A stretch of 64,000 bases of DNA from RGIG6375 sp964472725 (GTDB lineage Bacteria; Bacillota; Clostridia; Oscillospirales; Oscillospiraceae). Both the position numbers and the translations under genes were made by a program. This document shows, one piece after another, positions 50,805-59,347 of this stretch (its first letter is position 1; each line of letters opens with the position of its first letter). The notes under the pieces are model-generated. The model was given only the letters and a program-made list of their open reading frames with translations, did not search any database and was not told the origin of the DNA. The DNA is taken from NCBI GenBank assembly GCA_964472725.1, contig CAYYLZ010000001.1, positions 38,314-102,313 on the forward strand, written 5' to 3'.

Positions 50805-51508
50805 TGCTTGCAGTATATAAAAGAGACCTGAGAGCGTATTTCACCTCTCCCCTCGGCTATGTTTTCATAGCTTCCTTCCTTATCGTTACCAACCTCGTGT
50901 TCCTGCTGACCAACCTGCTCACCGGCAGCAATGCCATCGGCACGGTTTACACCGTTATCCTCTATATCCTCATCGTTATCGTTCCCATTCTTACCATGAG
51001 AACCTTTAGTGAGGACTATAAGCAGCGCACCGACCAGCTCTTGCTCACTGCCCCTGTAAAGGCCTCCGGCATCGTTATGGGCAAGTTCCTGGCCGCCTAC
51101 ACCGTCTACTGCATCGCTCTGCTTTTCACCATCATCTACGTTATCATCGTTGCTGCTGTTGGCGACATCAACATGGCCTCCATCATCGGTAACTATATCG
51201 CTCTGCTCGGCGTAGCCACCGTTTATATCGCAATTGGCTGTTTCATTTCTTCTCTCACCGAGAACCAGCTGGTTTCCGCTATCGCTACCCTGGGCGTTTT
51301 CGCAGCCCTGTTCATTCTCGACATGGCATACGACCTTGTAAATGTAGACTGGATCAAGACTGTTCTCTACTGGGTATCCATCTTCCGCAGATACAATACC
51401 TTCTACCTGGGCGTATTCTCCGTCGCAGACTTCTTCTACTATCTGAGTATCGCAGCAGTCTTCATTTTCCTGACCGTAAGAGTTCTGGAAAAGAAGCGCT
51501 GGAGCTAA
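50804..51508 (+). CDS. ABC-2 type permease (GldF-like)
   Basis: A 234-residue permease with six predicted spans. MLAVYKRDLRAYFTSPLGYVF is the typical start of GldF/NosY-like ABC-2 permeases, and FSEDYKQRTDQLLLTAPVKA is the conserved cytoplasmic loop. It works with the overlapping upstream ATPase and the two downstream extracytoplasmic partners. In Bacteroidetes this set is needed for gliding; here gliding is unlikely and the cargo is unknown. Confidence 0.9.
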   Translation: MLAVYKRDLRAYFTSPLGYVFIASFLIVTNLVFLLTNLLTGSNAIGTVYTVILYILIVIVPILTMRTFSEDYKQRTDQLLLTAPVKASGIVMGKFLAAYTVYCIALLFTIIYVIIVAAVGDINMASIIGNYIALLGVATVYIAIGCFISSLTENQLVSAIATLGVFAALFILDMAYDLVNVDWIKTVLYWVSIFRRYNTFYLGVFSVADFFYYLSIAAVFIFLTVRVLEKKRWS

Positions 51509-51524
51509 TGGAGGTGACCACTCA

Positions 51525-53036
51525 ATGAAAAACAGAAACGACAACCTCAATGAGGGTATTCTTGACATCGAGCTGGCTGCCGAACAAGAAGAAATAAAAA
51601 GCCGAAAGTTTAAGTACGGCACCCTCGCAACCATCTTCACCGTTGTATTCATCGTAGCCGTTGTTCTTGTAAACGTACTGGTCGGTTACCTTACCGACAG
51701 ATACGTTCTCGAGATAGATATGACCTCCGAAAGCCTCTTCGAAATTTCCGAAGACACCATGGAAGTCATTGACGACCTTGAAGAACCCATCACCATCACC
51801 GTCCTTGCCGAGGAGACCACCTACCGTGACTCCACCGAGCTGCTCAGCAATATCTATGAGATCCTGCAGAGATACGAGGCTCTCGGTGCCGGCAAGATCA
51901 CCGTTCGCTACATCAACCCCACCGTCAATCCCAAGATCATCGAGCAGTATAACACTCTCGGCGACCTTTCCAGCAACGATATCATCATTGAAAGTGCAAG
52001 ACGTACCAAGAAGCTGAGCCCCACCACCATGTATAACTCTCAGGTCGGTGACGACGGCGTTACCTACTATGTAGGTCTGCGCGCTGAGCAGAAGCTCACC
52101 TCCGCTCTCCTGTACTGCACTACCGAGACCGTCTCCAAGGCAGTTTACATCAGAGGCCATAACGAGGATTATTACATGGACGAGCTGGACGCAATGCTCA
52201 CCACCTCCAACTATGAGGTCGGCAGCGTTATCCTTGCCCGTGAGGATATTCCCGAAGACGTAAACCTCATCATCATTTCTTCTCCCACCGTTGACTTCAG
52301 CCTTGAAGAAATCGACAAGCTGGACGAGTACTTCGCCAACGGCGGCGACGCTATCGTTTCCATGACGCCCAATACCGCAGAGCCCCTGAACAACCTTAAC
52401 CTCTTCTTCGAAGAGTGGGGTATCAGATACACCGAAGAGCTGGTCTTTGACTCTGCTCAGGCTCTCAGCGGCTATCCCATGTACGTTGTTCCCAACATAG
52501 CTACCGTTGAAGGCATCACCGATAGCCTGAATACCAGAAATCAGTTCGCTCTCGTTGTCGGCGGCCGCGCCATCGAGCTGACCAACACTCAGACCAGTAA
52601 CGACTACGTGACCGTTCTCATGTCCTCCTCTGCAACCTCTTACGGTAAGGATGCCAACGACATCGCCTATGGCTATGACCAGACCGAGGACGACTCTGTG
52701 GGTCCCTTCAATCTGGCTGTTATGACCGAGCGCTATGCTTATGACAAGAACCTGAACCAGACCCGTTCCAGCCTTCTGTTCGTAAATGCCGGTATGATCA
52801 CCGACAGCGTTCTGTCCGCTTCCAACTTCCTCAATGCAAATTATATTACTGCTGCCCTTAACTTCATCAATGATTACAACGATGCGGTTATCATTCCCGA
52901 TAAGAACTTCGTTTCCACCACCCTGAACATTCTCACATGGCAGGTAATGATAGTCTTCTGGGTAGTAGTTGTAGCACTTCCCCTTGCGATACTTGCCCTC
53001 GGCGTTATTGTTTGGGCGCGTAGGAGGCACCTGTAA
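51525..53036 (+). CDS. GldG-like ABC transporter auxiliary protein
   Basis: A 503-residue protein with a membrane anchor at each end (about residues 32-56 and 468-496) and a large extracytoplasmic domain between. The ABC_transp_aux/GldG type is marked by LFEISEDTMEVIDDLEEPI and YFANGGDAIVSMTPN. It probably forms the outer module of the transporter with the DUF4340 protein. Its stop overlaps the next start (TAATG). Confidence 0.88.
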   Translation: MKNRNDNLNEGILDIELAAEQEEIKSRKFKYGTLATIFTVVFIVAVVLVNVLVGYLTDRYVLEIDMTSESLFEISEDTMEVIDDLEEPITITVLAEETTYRDSTELLSNIYEILQRYEALGAGKITVRYINPTVNPKIIEQYNTLGDLSSNDIIIESARRTKKLSPTTMYNSQVGDDGVTYYVGLRAEQKLTSALLYCTTETVSKAVYIRGHNEDYYMDELDAMLTTSNYEVGSVILAREDIPEDVNLIIISSPTVDFSLEEIDKLDEYFANGGDAIVSMTPNTAEPLNNLNLFFEEWGIRYTEELVFDSAQALSGYPMYVVPNIATVEGITDSLNTRNQFALVVGGRAIELTNTQTSNDYVTVLMSSSATSYGKDANDIAYGYDQTEDDSVGPFNLAVMTERYAYDKNLNQTRSSLLFVNAGMITDSVLSASNFLNANYITAALNFINDYNDAVIIPDKNFVSTTLNILTWQVMIVFWVVVVALPLAILALGVIVWARRRHL

Positions 53037-54547
53037 TGTCTGTTTCCAAAAGTCTCAAGCCTATTCTTATCGGTGTTATCGTCATCGTGGTGCTGGCTCT
53101 GCTGCTGGTAGCCTTCATGGTTATCTTCCCCGAAAAGGAAGAGGAGGTGCTGGTGGAGTCCACTGCTCCCGTCAGCCAGGAGCCTGTGCGCTATGTTATT
53201 AAAGAAGACGGCGACAGCCTTACAAGACTCAGAGCTATCCGTCCCGACGGCGAGACCCTCACCGTTGACTATATCCGCGGCGAGGACGGCAAGCTCACCT
53301 ATGATGTCGAGCCCAAGGCCAAGTTCTTCGATTATAACACCTCTAAGTTCCGTTCCATGATGTTCACCCTCACTTCTCTTACCGCGGTAGCCTTCGTGGA
53401 GGAGAACCCCGAGGATCTGTCCATCTACGGTCTTGACCAACCCCAGTATCAGGTGGAGCTGACCTTCAATGACGGTCGGGTTATCAACCTCTATGTGGGC
53501 GACAATACTCCTGTAGACTATTACTACTATGCCATGACCGACGCGGAAGACGTGGTTTACACTATCGGTAACTATCTCACCACTCTCATTATGAGAACCG
53601 AGCTGGAGTACCGCAATATCAAGACCTTCCCCCAGTACACTGAGGAAGATATCTACACCAATATCACATGGATCCGCCTGACCAATGATAAGGGAGTTGT
53701 CACCGAGGTTACCCTCGACAGTGAGTTCAGCATTCCCGGCAATAAGTCCTCTTCCAACTATATGATGCTCTCTCCCGTTGTGTCCTCCTGTAACGATGAC
53801 CTTATTCAGGAGAAGCTGCTGGATGTTGCCGCAACTCTCACCTACGGCGATATCCTCTGCGATATCACCGCCGAGCAGTTTGCTGAGTACGGTTTGGATA
53901 ACCCCCGCCGCTTCGAAATGAAGGATACCAGCGGCAACAGTATGGATCTTGTTATCGGCGGCGCGGTAGGCAACTACACTTATGCAGTTATGGGCGAGCA
54001 GTATGACGCCTTCATGAACGGCGAGGTTGACGAGGTTACTATCCTTACCTACGCCAGCGACGCTTTCGCATGTATCGACGTCAGCTACGATACCCTTGTA
54101 AACCGCGCTATCTGGATTCAGGATATTCACTCCATCGAGTCCATCGAGTATGATATGGCAGGCGAGAAGTATGTAATGGTTCTCTCTGAGTATGACGACG
54201 TGACCGGTTCCGGTGTTGAGGTAGTCCGTACCGTTGGTAATATCAACGGCAAGGACATCAGCGAGGATAACACCAAGCGTATCTACACCAGAACCCTGAA
54301 TATGCGTCAGGTCGGCGAGCTCGACAGAAGCATTGAACTGGGCGAGGCTGAGTATAATATCACCCTCAAACTCCGCGACGGCAGCACCAGACTTCTTGAA
54401 ATGATTCCTCTCAACGAGCGTCAGTATGCATGCCGCGTTGACGGTAAGGCTGAGTTCTACGTCTATAAGAAGAACATTCAGACCCTTATCACCGCTCTTG
54501 AGCGTGTAATGGACGACAGAAACGTATCTCTCGTTTATAACACGTAA
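53036..54547 (+). CDS. DUF4340 domain protein
   Basis: A 503-residue protein with one N-terminal span (about residues 8-28) and an extracytoplasmic domain rich in beta-strands. Repeated blocks of the type LSIYGLDQPQYQVELTFNDG and EYGLDNPRRFEM are typical of DUF4340, which is regularly encoded after GldG-like genes. Function is unknown. It closes the operon; a terminator lies 85 bases downstream. Confidence 0.88.
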   Translation: MSVSKSLKPILIGVIVIVVLALLLVAFMVIFPEKEEEVLVESTAPVSQEPVRYVIKEDGDSLTRLRAIRPDGETLTVDYIRGEDGKLTYDVEPKAKFFDYNTSKFRSMMFTLTSLTAVAFVEENPEDLSIYGLDQPQYQVELTFNDGRVINLYVGDNTPVDYYYYAMTDAEDVVYTIGNYLTTLIMRTELEYRNIKTFPQYTEEDIYTNITWIRLTNDKGVVTEVTLDSEFSIPGNKSSSNYMMLSPVVSSCNDDLIQEKLLDVAATLTYGDILCDITAEQFAEYGLDNPRRFEMKDTSGNSMDLVIGGAVGNYTYAVMGEQYDAFMNGEVDEVTILTYASDAFACIDVSYDTLVNRAIWIQDIHSIESIEYDMAGEKYVMVLSEYDDVTGSGVEVVRTVGNINGKDISEDNTKRIYTRTLNMRQVGELDRSIELGEAEYNITLKLRDGSTRLLEMIPLNERQYACRVDGKAEFYVYKKNIQTLITALERVMDDRNVSLVYNT

Positions 54548-54630
54548 TTGCTTTAAATCGTTGCCATAAAGCGAGAAAAATGATATAATACCCCCATGAC
54601 GAATGGCAGGGTTATAAAACAGTAAAAAAT

Positions 54631-54676
54631 AAAGGCAGACCTGCATGGAGTCATAGGCTTCGCGCAGGTCTGCTTT
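54631..54676 (+). terminator. Terminator after the Gld-like operon
   Basis: AAAGGCAGACCTGC pairs with GCAGGTCTGCTTT (one bulge) around a 19-base loop, then TGCTTATTGG. Confidence 0.6.
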
Positions 54677-54689
54677 GCTTATTGGATAA

Positions 54690-54876
54690 GTGAAATATTT
54701 TGCCGATGGCAAAATGTGAAATCTGCGTTTGCGCGCAGATGAAATCTAAAACGGCGGCTTTCGGTGAAAAGAAATCCACCCTCCGCCGCAGCGATTTCGC
54801 ACGCCGAAGGTGTATTTCGCATTGCGGAGCAATATTTCAGCCACCCGCAAGGGTGGATTTCGCTGCCGCACATTAT
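54690..54876. repeat. Array of small hairpins separated by GTGAAAT/ATTTCGC spacers
   Basis: Successive hairpins ATTTTGCC-GGCAAAAT, CTGCG-CGCAG, a central CGGCGG-CCGCCG pair, GCCG-type, ATTGC-CAAT and CCACCC-GGGTGG are separated by GTGAAAT on the left and ATTTCGC on the right. The whole array is roughly palindromic. It lies directly before larE and has no convincing coding content. Confidence 0.65.
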
Positions 54877-54903
54877 TGTGAGGCAAGTCTTGGGGGTATT
54901 TTT

Positions 54904-55647
54904 ATGCTTAAAGCCTTTTTTGAGGAAAATCCGGTAGTGGCGGTTGCCTTTTCCGGCGGAACGGATTCCGCGTACCTGCTGTATCAGGCGGTGAAGTATG
55001 CCAAAAGTGTCACCGCTTACTGCGTCAAGAGCGTTTTTCAGCCTGAGTCCGAGCGGGACGATGTGCGCCGCCTTGCCGATGAGTTGGGCGTGAAGTTCAG
55101 GATAGTCCTGCTCAATGTCCTTGAGGACAAAAATGTTGCGAAGAATACCGCCGAGCGCTGCTATTACTGTAAGAAGAATATATTCCAAAGAATAAAGGAA
55201 TGGGCGTGGACCGATGGCTATACCCTTATCCTCGATGGCAGCAATGCCGACGACGACCCTGCCCAGCGCCCGGGCATGAAGGCTCTTGAGGAGCTTGGTG
55301 TGCGCTCGCCTCTGCGTGAGGCGGGGCTTACCAAGGCCGATGTGCGCCGCCTGTCAAAGGAGGCGGGGCTGTTCACGTGGGATAAACCCTCCAATTCCTG
55401 CGCCGCCACCCGCGTACCCACCGGCGTGAAGCTTACGGCGGATATGCTCAAAAAGATAAAAGACGGGGAAGAGAAGCTGCAGGAGCTTGGCTTCAGCGAC
55501 CTGCGCCTGCGCTGGCGGGACGGTGCCGCGAAAATCGAGCTGCCCCGGGAGCAGCTGGCAATGGCTGTGGAAAAGCGAAACGACATAATTGCCGCGCTTA
55601 ACGGCGATTTCACAGAGATAAGTATTGACCTTAAAGGCAGGGGCTGA
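54904..55647 (+). CDS. larE: ATP-dependent sacrificial sulfur transferase LarE
   Basis: A 247-residue PP-loop protein that inserts sulfur into the pyridinium dicarboxylate precursor of the nickel pincer nucleotide cofactor. The ATP loop is FSGGTDSAYLL at residues 16-26. Cys 166 in NSCAATRVPTG matches the sacrificial cysteine region; Cys 86 and Cys 89 (CYYC) are further cysteines that might hold a cluster. ATG 54904 is the first start after the hairpin array, with GGGGG weakly placed upstream. larB follows after 6 bases. Confidence 0.93.
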   Translation: MLKAFFEENPVVAVAFSGGTDSAYLLYQAVKYAKSVTAYCVKSVFQPESERDDVRRLADELGVKFRIVLLNVLEDKNVAKNTAERCYYCKKNIFQRIKEWAWTDGYTLILDGSNADDDPAQRPGMKALEELGVRSPLREAGLTKADVRRLSKEAGLFTWDKPSNSCAATRVPTGVKLTADMLKKIKDGEEKLQELGFSDLRLRWRDGAAKIELPREQLAMAVEKRNDIIAALNGDFTEISIDLKGRG

Positions 55648-55653
55648 ACATTT

Positions 55654-56412
55654 ATGGACAAAACCGAACTGATGAATTTACTGCGTGCCGTGGAAAGCGG
55701 CAGCGTTACGCCGGAGGCGGCAGCCGCGCAGATAAAGGCGGCACCCTTTGAGGAGCTTGGCTATGCCAAGGTCGACCATCACCGTGCTGTGCGTCAGGGC
55801 GTGCAGGAGGTCATATACGGACAGGGCAAGACCGTGGAGCAGATGGAGGGTATTCTTTCTTCCATGCTGGACAGCGGCTGCCGTGATATCCTTATAACCC
55901 GTCTGCAGCCGGAAAAGGCCGCGGCACTGGGTGAAAAATTCGAGCTTGAATATAACGAGCTTGCCCGTATCGCTATCGCCGCTCCCGTGAAGGAGCGCAA
56001 GCTGGTGGGCTCTGTTGTTGTGGCCTGCGGCGGTACCAGCGATATACCCGTCTGCGAGGAGGCTGCCATCACCGCCGAGGTACTGGGCAGCCGTGTCCAC
56101 AGAATGTACGATGTGGGCGTTTCCGGCCTCCATCGTCTGCTTTCCCAGCTGGACGTACTCACCACCGCCCGTGCGGTAGTTGCTGTGGCAGGTATGGAGG
56201 GCGCTCTTGCCAGCGTCATCGGCGGTCTTGTTGACTGCCCCGTTATCGCCGTGCCTACCAGCGTGGGCTACGGAGCCAGCTTCGGCGGCGTTGCGGCGCT
56301 GCTGGCTATGCTCAATTCCTGCGCCAGCGGAGTTTCCGTGGTGAATATTGATAACGGCTTCGGCGCAGGCTACCTTGCGTCTATGATAAATAAAGCGGAA
56401 GGCGTGAAGTGA
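55654..56412 (+). CDS. larB: Nickel pincer cofactor biosynthesis protein LarB
   Basis: A 252-residue AIR-carboxylase-like enzyme that carboxylates and hydrolyses nicotinic acid adenine dinucleotide in the first step of pincer cofactor synthesis. VVACGGTSDIPVCEEAAITAE and GVSGLHRLL mark the PurE-like core (about residues 115-240). VPTSVGYGASFGGVAALLAML is the conserved C-terminal part. It is preceded directly by larE and followed, across a repeat element, by larC. Confidence 0.94.
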   Translation: MDKTELMNLLRAVESGSVTPEAAAAQIKAAPFEELGYAKVDHHRAVRQGVQEVIYGQGKTVEQMEGILSSMLDSGCRDILITRLQPEKAAALGEKFELEYNELARIAIAAPVKERKLVGSVVVACGGTSDIPVCEEAAITAEVLGSRVHRMYDVGVSGLHRLLSQLDVLTTARAVVAVAGMEGALASVIGGLVDCPVIAVPTSVGYGASFGGVAALLAMLNSCASGVSVVNIDNGFGAGYLASMINKAEGVK

Positions 56413-56463
56413 GTTTTTAATCTGCGTGTTGCTAAGAAAAATGGCTCACGGAGATATATGTAT

Positions 56464-56619
56464 AGCCTTCTCCCTTGAGGAGAAGGTGCCCCGTAGGGGC
56501 GGATGAGGGGCTGCCGAAGGCAGCAATAACACTACATTTTTCATGTGTTTTCTTATTCGCTTGCGCGAATCCCCTCATCAGTCAACTTCGTTGACAGCTT
56601 CCCCTCGGAGGGGGAAGCC
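56464..56619. repeat. MITE-like palindromic element, second copy
   Basis: Left hairpin CCTTCTCCCTTGAGGAGAAGG, then GTGCCCCGTAGGGGCGGATG and GAGGGG. The right half CCCCTCATCAGTCAACTTCG with TTGACAGC and GCTTCCCC pairs with the left arm. It is inserted between larB and larC and is related to the element at 18253-18402. Confidence 0.75.
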
Positions 56620-56680
56620 TTGTTGGTTGCCAAAGTATAATTGGGTATACCCGCACAGCAGTGGAATGGAGGATTAATAA

Positions 56681-57940
56681 ATGAAAATACTCTACCTTGA
56701 GTGCGCCATGGGTGCGGCGGGCGATATGCTCACCGCGGCGCTCCTTGACCTTTTGAACGATGTACCCGCCTTCGTGGCGGAGCTGAACGCACTGGGGCTG
56801 CCCGGAGTAAGCATTGAAGCTGCCACTAAGGAGCAGTACGGTATAAGCGGCCTGCATATGCACGTGCGCATAAACGGCGAGGAGGAGCATGAGCATTTCC
56901 ATAAGCACCACCATGACCACGACCATCATCACCATCATCACGACCATGAACATCACCATGAGCACGAACACCATCATCACCATGAGGAAAGTGCCCATGA
57001 GCATTTTGATATAAAGGCTATTCACGCCATTATCGACGGCCTGCCGGTTTCGGATAAGGTCAAGAGCGACGTGCGCGCCGTTTACGGCATCGTCGCCGCC
57101 GCGGAAGCCAAGGTACACGGCAAGCCCGTTGAGCTGGTGCACTTCCATGAGGTCGGCGCTATGGACGCCATAGCAGACGTGACTTCCGTCTGCCTGCTGA
57201 TGGAACGCATCGGCGCGGATAAGATAATGGCCTCGCCCGTGCATCTCGGCAGCGGTACCGTCCGCTGCGCCCACGGGGTGCTGCCCGTGCCTACGCCCGC
57301 AACCGCGGATATACTGCGGGGCGTGCCCTGTTACGGCGGCGAGGTTCGTGGCGAGCTTTGCACACCCACCGGAGCGGCGCTACTTAAGCATTTCGCCGCT
57401 GAGTACGGCTCCATGCCCGTAATGAGAACGGAAAAAATCGGTATCGGTATCGGCACTAAGGATTTCGGACGCTGCAACTGCCTGCGTGCCTTTTTGGGCG
57501 AAGCAGAGGGAGGCAGCGATACCGTTCTGCAGCTTAGCTGCAACGTGGACGATATGACAGGCGAAGCCATGGGCTACGCCCTTGAGAAGCTTTTCGATGC
57601 GGGCGCCGCCGACGCGTTTTTCACTCCCATCTATATGAAGAAGAACCGCCCCGCGTATATGCTTACCTGTATATGCCCCGAGGCCAGGGCGGAGAGCGTG
57701 ACCCACGCCATATTCAGCCACACAAGCACTCTCGGCCTGCGCCGCACGGTATGCGAGCGCAGAGTTCTTGAAAGAAAGGAATACACCGCCGAAACCACTG
57801 TTGGCAGCGTGAGAGTCAAGTGCTCCGAGGGCTACGGGGTAAAGCGGGTCAAGGCGGAATTTGATGACCTGCGTGCCATAGCCGAGGCAAAAGGCATGAG
57901 CATTGCCGAGGTGGACAGAATTATAAAGAAGGAACTTTGA
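56681..57940 (+). CDS. larC: Nickel pincer cofactor biosynthesis protein LarC
   Basis: A 419-residue nickel insertase that loads nickel into the pincer nucleotide using CTP. MKILYLECAMGAAGDMLTAAL is the family N-terminus. A His/Glu/Asp-rich stretch at about residues 69-108, with more than 20 histidines, is likely a nickel store. CNVDDMTGEAMGYALEKLF marks the LarC2 part. The gene is one continuous frame, unlike larC1/larC2 of Lactobacillus plantarum, which needs a frameshift. It is separated from larB by a repeat element. No larA gene is in the window. Confidence 0.95.
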   Translation: MKILYLECAMGAAGDMLTAALLDLLNDVPAFVAELNALGLPGVSIEAATKEQYGISGLHMHVRINGEEEHEHFHKHHHDHDHHHHHHDHEHHHEHEHHHHHEESAHEHFDIKAIHAIIDGLPVSDKVKSDVRAVYGIVAAAEAKVHGKPVELVHFHEVGAMDAIADVTSVCLLMERIGADKIMASPVHLGSGTVRCAHGVLPVPTPATADILRGVPCYGGEVRGELCTPTGAALLKHFAAEYGSMPVMRTEKIGIGIGTKDFGRCNCLRAFLGEAEGGSDTVLQLSCNVDDMTGEAMGYALEKLFDAGAADAFFTPIYMKKNRPAYMLTCICPEARAESVTHAIFSHTSTLGLRRTVCERRVLERKEYTAETTVGSVRVKCSEGYGVKRVKAEFDDLRAIAEAKGMSIAEVDRIIKKEL

Positions 57941-57970
57941 TACACCACGGACTATGTGAGGTGAAAATCA

Positions 57971-59329
57971 ATGAATATTATCATTGCAGGCAACGGTAAG
58001 GTGGGCTCGTCCCTTGCCAGTCAGCTTTCCGCTGAGGGGCATAACCTTACCCTTATCGACTCCGACCCTAAGGTGCTGGAGTCCGGCATCGAGAAATACG
58101 ACGTAATGGCGGTAAACGGTAACTGCGCTTCCATGGCGGTGCTGAAGGAGGCCGGCGTTCAGGACGCCGAGCTGCTTATCGCCGTAACCGACGCGGACGA
58201 GGTGAACCTCCTTTGCTGCATGACTGCCCACGGTATCAATAAAAATCTCCATACCATTGCCAGAATACGCAACCCCGAGTATATCGACCAGATTTACGAA
58301 ATGCGCGATTACTTCGCCATTTCGCTGGTAGTCAACCCCGACCGTCAGGCCGCCCGTGAAATAGAGCGCCTGCTGCGTATGCCCGGCTTCCTCAAGCGTG
58401 AGCCCTTTGCCAAGGGCAGAGTTGAGATAGTGGAGCTGAAGGTTGAAGAGGGCAGCAAGCTCTGCGACCTGCCTCTGAGCGAGCTGAACAATATCCTCAA
58501 GTGCCGCGTGCTGGTCTGCACCGTTCTGCGGGACGGCAAGGCCATAGCCCCCGGCGGCGGCTTCGTGCTCCGGGAGGACGACAGAATATTCGTCACCGCC
58601 CCTACCAACGATCTTGCCCTGCTGCTGAAAAATCTCGGCGTTATCACCCGCAAGGTAAACCGCGCCATAATCTGCGGCGGCGGACGCATAAGCTATTATC
58701 TCGCCCAGCAGCTGCAGCACAGCGGCATCGGCCTGCAGATAATCGAAAAGGATCACGAGCGCTGTGTGCAGCTGGCGGGCATGCTGCCCCATGTGAGCGT
58801 TGTCAACGGCGACGCCAGTAATGAGTCTCTGCTGGAGAGCGAGCGCATAGACGACAGTGACGCGCTGGTTACTCTGTCCGGCGTGGACGAGATGAATATG
58901 ATAATCTCCATCTACGGCAACAGCAGGGGAGTGCCGCAGGTTATCACCAAGATAGGCAATCTTGAAAACAACAGCATGCTCAACAGCCTGCCTGTGGGCA
59001 GCGTCATCAGCCCCAAGGAGCTGTGCTGCAACTCCATCGTGCGCTATGTCCGAGCTATGCAGAATCAGACCGGCGCAGCCCTTTCCGTGCATAAAATTGC
59101 CGACGGTCAGGTGGAAGCTGTCGAGTTCGTTGTGGATAAAACCACCCTCAACTGCGGAGTGCCCCTTAAGGATATAAAGCTGCGCAAAAATGTGCTCATC
59201 GCCTGCATCAGCCACGGTGCGCGCACGGAGATCCCCAACGGTAATTCCATGTTCAACGAGGGCGACTTCATTATCGTGGTATCCGGAGGCGGAACGGTAA
59301 TAAATCAGATAAACGAGATATTTGAATAA
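57971..59329 (+). CDS. trkA: Trk system potassium transporter regulatory subunit TrkA
   Basis: A 452-residue cytoplasmic protein with two RCK_N/RCK_C units. Nucleotide motifs are IIIAGNGKVGSSLA at the N-terminus and AIICGGGRISYYLA at about residue 228. TrkA gates TrkH in response to NAD(H), ATP or cyclic di-AMP. Its length and double layout match the Trk form, as opposed to single-unit KtrA. It is directly upstream of two trkH copies (18 and 21-base gaps), and the three probably form one transcript. Confidence 0.94.
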   Translation: MNIIIAGNGKVGSSLASQLSAEGHNLTLIDSDPKVLESGIEKYDVMAVNGNCASMAVLKEAGVQDAELLIAVTDADEVNLLCCMTAHGINKNLHTIARIRNPEYIDQIYEMRDYFAISLVVNPDRQAAREIERLLRMPGFLKREPFAKGRVEIVELKVEEGSKLCDLPLSELNNILKCRVLVCTVLRDGKAIAPGGGFVLREDDRIFVTAPTNDLALLLKNLGVITRKVNRAIICGGGRISYYLAQQLQHSGIGLQIIEKDHERCVQLAGMLPHVSVVNGDASNESLLESERIDDSDALVTLSGVDEMNMIISIYGNSRGVPQVITKIGNLENNSMLNSLPVGSVISPKELCCNSIVRYVRAMQNQTGAALSVHKIADGQVEAVEFVVDKTTLNCGVPLKDIKLRKNVLIACISHGARTEIPNGNSMFNEGDFIIVVSGGGTVINQINEIFE

Positions 59330-59347
59330 TGCCCCTGAGGTCATTCC

